31,526 bases of DNA, from contig JBOZIK010000001.1 in the NCBI GenBank assembly GCA_051453625.1, positions 272,668,245 to 272,699,770 of the forward strand, read 5' to 3'. The notes beneath the pieces are model-generated. The model saw only the letters and a list, made by a program, of their open reading frames with translations, did not search any database and was not told the origin of the DNA. The position numbers were made by a program, and so were the translations under genes. Within the stretch, counting starts at the first letter, position 1. The number at the start of each line of letters is the position of its first letter. Source of the stretch: Welwitschia mirabilis. Its lineage: Eukaryota > Gnetophyta > Gnetopsida > Welwitschiales. This document shows positions 19,926 to 29,861 of the stretch, in pieces.

Positions 19926-20450
19926 ATTCTATTAATCTAGTTCATGTCTCTATGATGTAATAAGAAATTGCATAAACGGTTCCTCTTAAAAGTAGTGGGT
20001 AACTTCCATGATGTTCCATCATGTATTACTTCAATTATAATCATATCTATGGGATAAAAGACTTACTCTATTTGGATAAATAAGTTTTTAATAATCCATG
20101 TAGGTTTCCTAGTTTATATATCAGCTAATTCTAAGGTGATTTATGTAGGTTTAATTCTTTCTTCTAACCCAAGTCTTCCACAAATGTGAAGAGGCATGGT
20201 GTCCACACCTACTCCTATGTTAATTAAAGATTTTATAATTTTCTTACTTCCTTCCTAAGTAATACTTAATATAGCTATTCTAGGATCTTTAAATTTAGGT
20301 GCTTTTTATATAACTAAGTTGGATATAGATTATGCAATAAAGACTCTACTAGGAATAGTACATTTTTATTTTCTTTTAAGTAGGTCTTTTCACAACTTAA
20401 CATACTTTGAATTTTCTTGTAGGAATTTCTGAAATGATGAGTTTACCCTA
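19926..20450 (-). pseudogene. Gypsy retropepsin-like aspartic protease, degenerate
   Basis: The minus strand reads VKLWKDLLKRK, then KAPKFKDPRIAILSI, then KSLINIGVGVDTMPLHICG RLGLEERIKPT, ITLELADI, VFYPIDMIIIEV and, in another frame, HGSYPLLLRGTVYAISYYII. The order (pre-protease motif with PKFKDP, active-site loop, LGL...LADI, flap/hydrophobic strand, final PLLL strand) is that of gypsy proteases of the Athila/Tat kind. The active-site Asp that should follow LI is Asn (aac, one G-to-A change from gac), and several stops interrupt the frame, so it is inactive. It would have cleaved the Gag-Pol polyprotein. Confidence 0.8.
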
Positions 20451-20617
20451 TTATCTTGTGTTAAAACTTTTAAATGCTTAGTAAAAGTAGGATTTATATT
20501 AATCTAAGGAGTAGATTGTATGTTTCTTTTTTTTCCTATTTCATGAAGCCTCATCTAAAGTTAAAGAGAAATTATATGTTTTCAATATTTCTAAATCATC
20601 CTATTCCTCATCTTCTT
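20451..20617 (-). pseudogene. Gag-protease linker
   Basis: Minus-strand spacer between the last 480-bp repeat and the protease. Acidic residues (KNDEEDEE) at its start and Lys-rich NRKKKKH follow in one frame; then FTKHLKVLTQDNRVN in another. Degenerate. Confidence 0.45.
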
Positions 20618-22057
20618 CATCATTTTTGGAATTTGAAATCTCATCAATAGGTGATACTTTATCAATTATTTTACAACATCTTTTTACTTCATTTGGATTT
20701 GGAAAAGGTTAAGTTGAAAGAGATCCTTATGGTCTTTGATTAGCTAATATTGATTATTACAATACATTCACTAAAGTTTTAATGTTTATGTTAGTCCTTC
20801 TTAATTATTCCATTGTGTTAATAATTAGAGCATTTTGATTTTAATTTTAAAACTTGAAGAGATTAGTTAAAAGTTATTTGATTGCAAGTTTGAATTATTA
20901 AATATACTCTCAAAAGGTTTTAAATTTATTATCCACTCATTCCTTATTGATATTACATTTGTTTTTGAAAATTTGAAGGTGCTTGGTTAAATGCACATAC
21001 TTCTTCAAGTATTTTCTCTTTTTGTATTGGTAACAAGGAATATTTTTTTGTTATATAAGAGTTATCTTCACATATATCACATGTTGATGTTACACCTCAT
21101 CATTTTTGGAAGTTGAAATATCATTAATAGGTGGTACTTTATCAATTAGTTTACAATTTCTTTTTACTTCATTTGTATTTGGAAAAGGTTAAGATACAAG
21201 AGATTCTTATGATCTTTGATTAGATAATAGTGATTTTTGGAACACATTAACTAAAATTTCAATGTTTATGTTAGTTCTTCTCAATTAGTTCATTTTGTTA
21301 ATAATTAGGTCTTTTTAATTTTAATTTTAAAAACTTGAAGAGATTAGTTAAAATTTATTTGGTTAGAAGTTTGAATTATTAAATGTATTCTCAAAAGGTT
21401 TCTAATTTTATTACCCACTCATTTGTTATTAAGATTACCTTTGGTTTTGAAAATTTAAAGGACTTTAATTAAAGGTAGATACTTATTCAAGTATTTTCTC
21501 TTACATATTAGTAATAAGAAACATTTTTTTGTTATATAAGATTTATCTTTACATATAGTACATGTTGATTTACACCTCATCATTTTTGAAATTTGAAATC
21601 TCATCAATAGGTGATACTTTATCAATTAGTTTACAATTTCTTTTTAATTCATTTGGATTTGGAAAAGGTTAATTTTCAAGAGATTCTTATGATCTTTTAT
21701 TAGCTAATATTGATTGTTGGAATACATTAATTAAAATTTCAATGTTTATGTTAGTTCTTCTTAATTATTTCATTGTGTTAATAATTAAATCATTTTGATT
21801 CTAATTTTAAATAACTTAAAGAGATTAGTTAAACATTTTTCAATTACAAGTTTGAATTATTGAATCTATTTTCAAAAGGTCTCTAATTTTATTACCCACC
21901 CATTCCTTATTGATATTACATATGGTTTTGAAAATTTGAAGGCCTTTGATTAAGGCCACATGCTTCTTCAAGTATTTTCTCTTTACATATTAATAACAAG
22001 GACATTTTTTTGTTATATAAGAGTTATCTTCACATATATCACATGTTGATATTACAG
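20618..22057 (-). repeat. Three tandem 480-bp repeats of the gag zinc-knuckle region
   Basis: Units 20618-21097, 21098-21577 and 21578-22057, each starting catcatttttgraa on the plus strand, with exactly 480 bp (160 codons) between starts. On the minus strand every unit begins with a zinc-knuckle-like motif: CDICEDNSYITKKC in the first-read unit, CTICKDKSYITKKC in the second, CDICEDNSYITKKY in the third. Spacing fits CX2CX4HX4C except that the His is Tyr in all three. A diverged linker follows (NKEWVGNKI...; NINIEILINVFQQS; FPNPNELKRN; IDKVSPIDEI) to the next unit. Stops occur in all units. Tandem duplication of a Gag domain is unusual. Confidence 0.85.
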
Positions 22058-23100
22058 CTTTTTCATTTATTACTTTTGCATTAAGAATTAGTTGAGTGTA
22101 TTTATCCAATGAAGTAATGAAATCCTTGATATTTTTTTTGAATTATTTTTAGTTGTCTTCTTATCTTATGTTACTTTTTTTAAGTCCTTTATCCTTTAAC
22201 CTATAGTTCAATTTACTTTAAAATTGGTTTAGACCAAGCTTAACCAGTTTCAATAAGATCTCCCAATAACATCCATGAATTATCTAAATTCAAGTTTATT
22301 ATGTTTACACCACATAAAAAATAGACAAGTTTTTTTGTTTTTCTATTTAGTTCACTATAAAAATAAGCTATTAATTATTATTTTAAGAAATTCATAAAAA
22401 GGATTGAAATGAGTTGCTATGATGAATTATTCATATGTTGTGGTATAATCCTCATTAGGTTATTGTTAAAAGTTTGTAACTTCTTTTTTATTTTTCTCAT
22501 TATGCTCTCATTAATAAATCTTTTGATAACTCTAAGTTTTAAGACTTTCATGAGGTATATCTTTAACTCAAAGTTTTAATTTATTTCTAAATATAATAAA
22601 AAAGATAATCATATAGGTTCTATTACTAATTAATTTATTTCCATTTTATAAACTAAGTAGTAATTNNNNNNNNNNAAAAGGTTAGATAAGCATTTAAGTT
22701 TTTTAATTCTACATCATCATCAAAAGATAAGTCAAGAGTGTTTTAAATTTCATGTTTTCTATGGGCTATTAAATCCTTAAGTTTAACATTTGTATTTGCA
22801 TTAGATGTATTTGCATTAGGAGTTCTTATTATGGTTGAGGTATTGGATGATACTATTTATTTTTAATTTTGCATTGTATTTAAAGTAGAGTAAATAAAAT
22901 GTTTTAATTTTACATTATTACTTTCTTTTAAAAAAATATATTCTAAAGTAATGAAAGTTAAATTCAACCCTTAAAATTCTTATTTATATAGCTAGGATGT
23001 ACATGCCTAAGTTAAGCTCAAAGTTAACTAAATCTTTTTACCTGAATGTATCATATTCTTGCATACTCAATAATTTATCTATAAATGTCGTCTTTGTCAT
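22058..23100 (-). pseudogene. Ty3/gypsy Gag, N-terminal and core part, degenerate
   Basis: Likely start at 23100 (ATG; MTKTTFIDKLLSMQEYDTF). Later TPNANTSNANTNVKLKDLI and SFDDDVELKNLNAYL, then KRFINESIMRKIKKKLQTFN and ELNRKTKKLVYFLCGVNIIN followed by DNSWMLLGDLIE. The last resembles the conserved FYxGL...LLxxMI end of the plant retrotransposon Gag domain. It would form the particle. A 10-N run at 22666-22675 and many stops interrupt it. It is read continuously into the triplicated zinc-knuckle region. Confidence 0.65.
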
Positions 23101-23613
23101 TGTCTAAATGATAATCTCAAAGACTACTTTACAAAAAATAGAAAACAAAAAATAGCAAATTAAAAAAATAGAAATACAATTAAAATAAAAACTAATAGTT
23201 GTGCACCTCTATCAGCTAGACAATAAAGGAGATGATAGTGCTTTATTTTATAGTAGAAAATTAAAAACACATTCTCAAAAAAACCATAACCATAGGACAT
23301 TATCTAACTATATCATCTAGACTATAGATAGGATTACAAGCTTAAAAAATGAAAAACAAAAATAAAAATTATATAAAAATGTGGAAATAAAAGCTATGGT
23401 ATTTATAAGCTAATGTAAAGAAATACTAGAACTATCATTCAAAGCACTTATTTGGATAATGATATTCCTTGAACATCTTGTAGCCTTCCTTGGTAATGAT
23501 GCCAAGATGTTATGGTGCACATTTATTCAATTGTTAGGTATTTTATTAAATATTATTAACCATAAACATATACACAAATATAACACACTAATACAAATAA
23601 GAGTCAACTCGAA
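23101..23613 (-). repeat. 5' leader of element D
   Basis: Minus-strand counterpart of 7211-7760: the block 23440-23520 (caacat/taacatcttggcatcatt ... gatgttcaaggaatatcatt) is shared, as are T-rich DNA before the Gag start and TCTAGATGAT-like palindromes near 23213 and 23313. The primer-binding site directly after the LTR (ttcgagttgactctt) is not recognisable. Confidence 0.6.
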
Positions 23614-24926
23614 TGTTATAATCCATCAAATGAATTAGGCTCAAAGCTAGAGAATTGATTTAAGAAATGTATTTTTTTGTACTTTTCTTTTAATATACGA
23701 AATGAAAATTAAAAATGTTAGAAAAGTAAATACACTATGTAATGAAAAATGCATACTAGTCTAAATGTAATATCTATTTTACTACCAAAGCTCTATCATG
23801 AAGATTAACTCTCTATAGCCTAGATTAATTAGGAAAATTATCACTAACCCTAACCAACTTAGGCTATTAGTATGTTGAATAGAATATGAAAAGCATGTAA
23901 TGATTAAGCTATGAAATATAAAATACAATGTAATGCAATTTCCTAAACTAATTATTTCAAGCTTGAAAAAGGATTTNNNNNNNNNNNNNNNNNNNNNNNN
24001 NNNNNNNNNNNNNNNNNNNNNNNNNNNNNNNNNNNNNNNNNNNNNNNNNNNNNNNNNNNNNNNNNNNNNNNNNNNNAATATAAAATACAATGTAATGCAA
24101 TTTCCTAAACTAATGATTTCAAGCTTGAAAAAGGATTTTCTTGATGATCTATATTAATTATAAAACTATCACAAAATCATAATCAACATAAACCACAATG
24201 GATATGCCCATGAATAAAACTAAAAAAAGATTTTCATTAAAATTTAAATCAACATTCTATTATAAAGTAGTAGCACCTTAATAAAGAAGACATAGTTCAA
24301 CACTAAAAAAGACTCCTCTCTATAATTAATGAATGGGCCTCTTGCCTTTTAATCTACTATCATAAGATGTTTAGATGTCAAAGAAGATGATCAAAGTTTA
24401 GGATGAAAGAAGTATTTATTAATAATAATAAAATATCAAAAATAGTGAATTTAATAGATACAACTTAAATCCTAATGATTCATAAAATGTACATGATACA
24501 TTACACATGATTAGTAATGTTTAGTACACTGACTAAAACTAGGTGTTATCCTTTTGATCATTCAGATGATGGTGCAAATGATGCTATATCAAGAGTTATT
24601 TATTTATCCTTTATATTGATCTAGTTAGCATCCTAATCATTATTCAAGTATTTTCATTTACGTGATCCTTTAGATGATGGAGGTGATGATTAGAGTTCTT
24701 CAAGCTTTTCAATCAAGTAAATTTAACCTTGTCAAACATTAATTTATTCTCAAAATATGAAGTATTAGAATTGATCCAAAATGACTCCAAATGTGTTAGT
24801 AATTGTGCATCCCCTTAATTTTCTCCTTATCTTTTAATAATCATTGTTTATACTTAAACATTTCTAAATGTCCTTCAAAACTACTCAAAATACCATACCA
24901 AAAACATACAATTTGGCATCACAATA
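23614..24926 (-). repeat. 5' LTR of element D
   Basis: Minus-strand LTR ending GGATTATAACA at 23614 and starting with TATTGTGATGCCAAATTG at 24926 (the first TG is now TA). TATA-like TTAATAAATAC reads at 24412-24422. The region 23977-24076 is a 100-N gap with 62 bp duplicated on both sides; without these the LTR is about 1151 bp, like its relatives (1145-1160). Sequence beyond 24926 is unrelated to the family 3' region, so this is a true outer boundary. Confidence 0.8.
23977..24076. other. 100-N assembly gap, probably spurious
   Basis: 23915-23976 and 24077-24138 are the same 62 bases with one mismatch, as when two overlapping contig ends are scaffolded without merging. Confidence 0.85.
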
Positions 24927-26911
24927 ATACCTCTTATTAAAAAGTAATACAAAATTATTCTTATAGCTATTGATCAATTATAGAGGTATGATGAAGGCTC
25001 ATTTCATTTAATAAAGAGCATTAACACAATAAAATAATTAGTCATGTTTGTTTTATAAGATTAGTTAAAAGTTCATGAGCTTTATTAGTTGTAGTTTTAG
25101 AAAGAAATCCTAAATTCATATCTAAGTTTTAGTAAAGATTATTTTATCACATAAGCACTAAGGTTTAGTTTAGTGAAATACATCATTTAGAGGATGATGA
25201 CCAAATGAAAATGATAAAGAGAATGTTAGAAGATATACTAAAGTGTTAAATGAATGAAAATACTAGAAATTAAAAATCCTACTTTCACTTAGTATAATTC
25301 ATATATACTAAAATTTTCTAAACATCAATCTACTACTTACCTTTTGAGGTCATGTATAGAAACAATTATTTAATCCTCATTACATGATTAGATGTCATTT
25401 AAATATCTATAATCATTATAAGAGTCATGCATCTAGAAGTAAAAAAAGCATGGAGAAGATCATAAATAATATTAAACATTAGCTATAACTAACTCAAAAT
25501 AGATACAAAAGGTACTATGTCTAGCATCACTCTAAGTACATATTTTTAGTTAGTGATCAAATGCTATTAATACTTGAACTATAGATGTATTATTTAAAAT
25601 TAGAAAAACATGGTAAGTTATCACCTCATTATTAAGGGTTATTGAATATCTTTAAAAAAAAGTTAAGAAGTTACTTATAAGTTGGAATTGCCATCTAATA
25701 TGTAATATATAAAATACATCCATTCTTTCACATTATTCTACTCATACCCTATTATGAAAAGAATTCTCATTAGTAGATTTTGAATTAAAATCATATATTA
25801 CTCGAAAATAATATTCTTTTATGTCCAACCCTTCGAATTCATAGACTTTTGAACTAGAAATAATAGCATTTAAAACATTTTGATAAGCTAGTCTAATTGT
25901 AACGAAGATACATAGGAAAATAGAAATCAAAATAAATAAGAATATGAAGAGTGTGCATAATAAATGTTTTTTATTCCCTTTAATAAAAATTAAAATCGTT
26001 ATCCAACATAAAGGTCATTATTACTACATTAAAAAGAGAGCCAAATAATGATCTAAATGAATTATTAGGACAATTATCATCTATTAAAGAAGATGGAATT
26101 GAGAAAAGCAATCTTGGCCATGAGAAAGATAATGTTGTTATATTAATGTAATAAGAGGCAATGCTTAAGGAAAAGGTAAAGGACTAATGGAAAGATAATA
26201 TGATGTTTTCAAAATAACATTAGTTAAAATTCAAAACTACATCATGTAAAATATAAATTAATTTTAATTGTACTATATTATGGATGTAATAAAGGATACT
26301 TATATTTTACTAACATTAATGTGAAGTTATGTCTCTTTGTAAATGATTCTTAATAAGATAAAGGATCAAGATTTTAGATGGAATAAGATAGGTTAAGGTA
26401 ATGTAATCCATGATAATCTTGACTTTTTTCCAAGGTGTCTAGAAAAAGGATTAATATTATAGTCCATACCTCTGCATTTATCTACTAGTTTAAGCTCTTA
26501 AGCCTTATCAAGTAAATGTATTAATACCACTAAATTATTAAATATTGTGTTTTTATATATTTTTAATAAATTATGATTAATAAAGATGTTTTTTAATAAG
26601 TGTATGTAATTCTATCTAGAAATTATCTTAATATTTTTAAATGGTTAAAAGAAACATTACAGATTTAAAAATAATTATAAATATTTTTAATCAAGATTAT
26701 ATTTTATAATTGTTTATACTCATATTTTTACATTTTAAGTTCTTGATTTAGTAAATAAATATATTTATGATGATTTTTGTGTGATACTAGTAATTAATTT
26801 ATTATTAGAATTATATATTATTTAATAAATTTTTTATTGAAAAGCATTTATTTGCATTATTTCATATATAGAATAATCCAATCTACCTAGAGTTATAGAA
26901 GTCAATTTGGC
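24927..26911. other. Unassigned AT-rich DNA between the gypsy nest and the copia element
   Basis: About 2 kb in which I see no convincing gene, LTR or known element. Short open stretches include NDLNELLGQLSSIKEDG on the plus strand near 26045-26100 and a 62-codon minus frame at 25742-25930 (FEGLDIKEYYFRVIYDFN). Neither has a recognisable motif, and both could be chance or scraps of a decayed element. Confidence 0.4.
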
Positions 26912-26928
26912 TAGGAAAACCATCACCA
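26912..26928 (-). other. Possible tRNA primer-binding site
   Basis: On the minus strand TGGTGATGG follows the presumed LTR end. It partly resembles TGGTATCAGAG, the initiator-Met tRNA site usual in plant copia elements. Weak; if real, it means this LTR is followed by an element leader. Confidence 0.25.
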
Positions 26929-26929
26929 C

Positions 26930-27958
26930 TAGTATTTAAAGGTATTAGAACCGTAGAGGGGAGATGAATAGGATTTTTAAAAAAATAAATTCAAAAGCTA
27001 TCTCCACAAAGTATTGAATACTAAAAAAATTTGTGTATATGAAATACCAAAAATGATCTCAAAGAAAAAAACTAAAAATAGAAAATACCAATCGATATTA
27101 ACAAATACATGATTTATAGTGGTTTGAGAAACCTCCTACTCCATTCTTGGTAATCATATTTAATCCAAAACTAATCCAAATCTTTATTACTCACTTTTCA
27201 GGTATCTTAGGTTTATCTATAACCTTTTACAATTAGACTTTTTAGAGGCATAGTTTCAATCTTTTAAAAAATGCTTTTTATTTTTAATAGTAGGCCATAA
27301 TACATATTCTTCACTAGAACTAAGGTATAATGATGATAGTACTACACTTTGTAAAATGATATTACAAATCCAAGTACATACAGTAAAAACTAATTAATTA
27401 AGAAACTGATAATAAAAAATACATTCATTTAATTTTTATTAGATTAAAGAGGAGTCCTAATGATTTTTATGATTGATGAATATATAGGGGATACATTTTA
27501 GGATTTTACAAGTAGATTTGATTCTCTAATGAATAAAAACTAGAAGGTAATGGCTAGAGAAATCCCATTTCTATTATGACTAGTTGACACCTTAAAATCT
27601 CTAATCGACCTCATTAAGTGCTATCACTAGAGTTAGTTAATTCCATCTTATTTTGGTTAACCTAATCTCTTTACATCTCCATGTTTAGGTGATCTCATCT
27701 AGGATTTGATTAACTACATAATGTCTAGATCTTGTCAATTGAATTTTAATCTAGTTAACTCCATACAAAGTATATTACACAACATTTTAGCCTAAGTTGG
27801 ATTGACCAAAATACTATAATTTATTAAGTCTAAGCAAGGCTAGTGATAAATGTTTTCTACTTTTGACTTGTAAGGATTAATATTTTCTATAAGAAATACA
27901 ACACATTTTGCTACACTAGAAAATGTTTAGTTTGACATCAACTTGGTAAAGTATAACA
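26930..27958 (-). repeat. Ty1/copia LTR, minus strand
   Basis: Minus strand starts TGTTATACTTTACCAAG just after a purine-rich gtgaaaggtgaagat. It ends shortly after cctattcatctcccctctac, a variant of the CTATTCACCCCCCTCTA sequence I associate with the U5 end of many plant copia LTRs. About 1.03 kb; the exact end is uncertain. The interior has repeated short GTTAACTA/GATTAG motifs. It lies downstream of the copia pol and env-position ORFs in the same orientation, so it is their 3' LTR, unless it is shared. The partner LTR is outside the window. Confidence 0.6.
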
Positions 27959-27975
27959 ATCTTCACCTTTCACAT
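27959..27975 (-). other. Polypurine tract of the copia element
   Basis: Minus strand gtgaaaggtgaagat directly before the TG of the LTR. A second purine-rich site, atcaaaaggggaaaaagag, lies upstream at 28300-28318 and could be an additional or older tract. Confidence 0.45.
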
Positions 27976-28394
27976 TAATAGAAGAATAATTAGATAATAA
28001 TATTAATTTAAAAAATTCCTTTAAGAAAATTCCCATTATATTTATGAAAAATTAATGATCATATTTATCCAAATCAAGCATTCATAATGGTTTTCAAAAG
28101 CGAACCACACATAGATATAAACAATTCAAAGCATATTTCATGAAACATAGAATATGCATTAATAGACAAGACAAAATGATACCAAATGCATTTTTATTAA
28201 TTTTTTTAATTAGCATAATAAAAAGATACTCATAAGAGAATAATTCCAATTGAGAACAACTAACAAGTACTACTAAGAACAACTAATAATAAAACTACTC
28301 TTTTTCCCCTTTTGATATTAATGAAAAAGGAAAGAAAAAGAAAAATAATAGGATCAGATTGAAACAACTAAAAAGCAATAGAGATAACAACAAT
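27976..28394 (-). other. 3' non-coding region of the copia element
   Basis: Contains the purine site at 28300-28318. The 62-codon minus frame at 28094-28282 is hydrophobic and lies in the non-coding leader to the LTR, and I do not treat it as a gene. Confidence 0.4.
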
Positions 28395-29345
28395 TGAATT
28401 TACATCTTCATATTCTTCTTTATTCTTATATTCTTCTTCAAAATCTAGGTCTTCTTCTTCCTCTTCTTTAGTTACCTTTTGAGATGAGCTTCCTTAAAGT
28501 ATTTGTAACTTTGTACCCTACTGTAATGAGATCCTTTTTCATGTGTTGAGTAGAATAATACAATCTCTTAATATAAAAAAAAATCACTTTAAGAGAGGTC
28601 TTCGGAGAAGGAGACATAACAAATTTCTTAGATCCAAAGAAAATGTTCATATAGGATAAAGTTCCATGCTTAGTAAAAGACATAAGAGTTAAAGTTTCTA
28701 GCTTGGGATGTAGTTGGATTTTAAAATGATAACAGATAGTTGTGATTAAAACAAAGTAATAAAGAGTCTTCATTTTATGATACTCTAACTTAGAGGCCAT
28801 ATTTTTAAAAATAATGGTAGGATCATTAATAGAATAATCAATTCCTATCAAGTACAATAGATAAGCATCATAGTTGGAGGTCTCATCATGATCATCCATA
28901 AGAGGTAAGAAATTATAAGTAAAAACAAAATGAATAAAGTGGTATTTTGGGGTAAGGCAAGTAATGAAGAGAGTGGTTTCCACCAAATGCATTTACCATA
29001 ATGTGCCCTAATGACATCTACCTTATTCTCCATGGAGTTATACAAGGGCTAAAACTACTTATAATATTCTCTAAGGAGACTTATGAGGGAAGCTATTATA
29101 TCTACAATAACTCTAATTCTTCTCCACGAAACAAGAATTGTAAGAATAGAGGAATCAACATTAAATAAAGCATTAGAGTAAAAAATATGAGTAAGAAAAG
29201 GATAGGCTAACTTAAAGATACCAAGAAAATAAGAAAGATCAAGTTTATTTAGTAGCCTTACCGCATCCCTTAACTCTCTAATTTTCATAGAAGTAATAGG
29301 TCTTTCTTGATGAATAGGTTCCTATAGGCTTCTTTTCAAACTTCT
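28395..29345 (-). pseudogene. Env-position ORF like a plant transposon-associated domain
   Basis: Two main frames joined by a frameshift. First (29288-29055): LDLSYFLGIFKLAYPFLTHI, FYSNALFNVDSSILT, RRIRVIVDIIASLISL. A further frame gives NKVDVIRAHYGKCIWWKP. Second (28992-28468, 174 codons): YHFIHFVFTYNFLPLMDDHD, DAYLLYLIGIDYSINDPTII, KTLYYFVLITTICYHFKIQL. A Glu-rich end follows in another frame (KEEEEEDLDFEEE, 28400-28465). The order (Y-P-xL-V/T-xx-FY-xN, Lx-xVxG/RxIxV, LPxxD, LLxL, LPYxxLIT) is that of the 'putative plant transposon protein' domain, which I recall as PF20167. It sits after copia pol, where env-like ORFs of Sirevirus-type elements lie. Function unknown. Confidence 0.55.
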
Positions 29346-29861
29346 TAAAATAATCTGTTCAAATCATTATGTGACATTCCATAGTAAAAATACCTTGGAT
29401 CTTTGTTAGTTGACTCCTTCTAACATGCTCTTCTAAAGGGACCCTCTACCATTTGAAATCACATGATACTTTCTAAAGACTAAAAAAATGGAGAAAGATA
29501 ACTAGATCCAAAAGTGATAGATGAACAGATGTGAATAAGAAAGATTAGGACTCTACAAGGTTTTATAAAGAGGAATGATTAAGTTAAATTTAAGGAAAAA
29601 ATTAGATCCATTATCTATCTCTTATTCTATAACCCTATAATTCTAATCGACTAGGTTCTAATCTATCGATTCAATGAGATTCAAGTCATAAAAATTTATA
29701 GATCCATTGAATTAGTCTATAGTGTCATTAATTAAACTAGATTTAGATCAATTTGGAAAATATAGAAAAATTAGACAAGATGTGATTGACTTGACTTCTT
29801 CTCTAGATCTAGTTAATTAAATGTAAGATTTAGTTGATCATCCTACTTTTAATCAGAGAAT
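29346..29861 (-). other. Spacer between copia pol and the env-position ORF
   Basis: AT-rich, with repeated short motifs (tctaatcgactaggttctaa, ctagatctagttaattaa) similar in style to those in the copia LTR. The start of the downstream ORF may lie near 29440 (MVEGPFRRA), but the frame is broken. Confidence 0.4.

Noticed and set aside
20618-22057. Regular spaced repeats as a CRISPR-like array
   Set aside because: Units are 480 bp, contiguous and degenerate, and they encode Gag zinc-knuckle sequence; there are no short repeats with unique spacers.
28094-28282. 62-codon hydrophobic minus-strand ORF
   Set aside because: Located between the env-position ORF and the polypurine tract of the copia element, with no motif; length expected by chance in AT-rich DNA.
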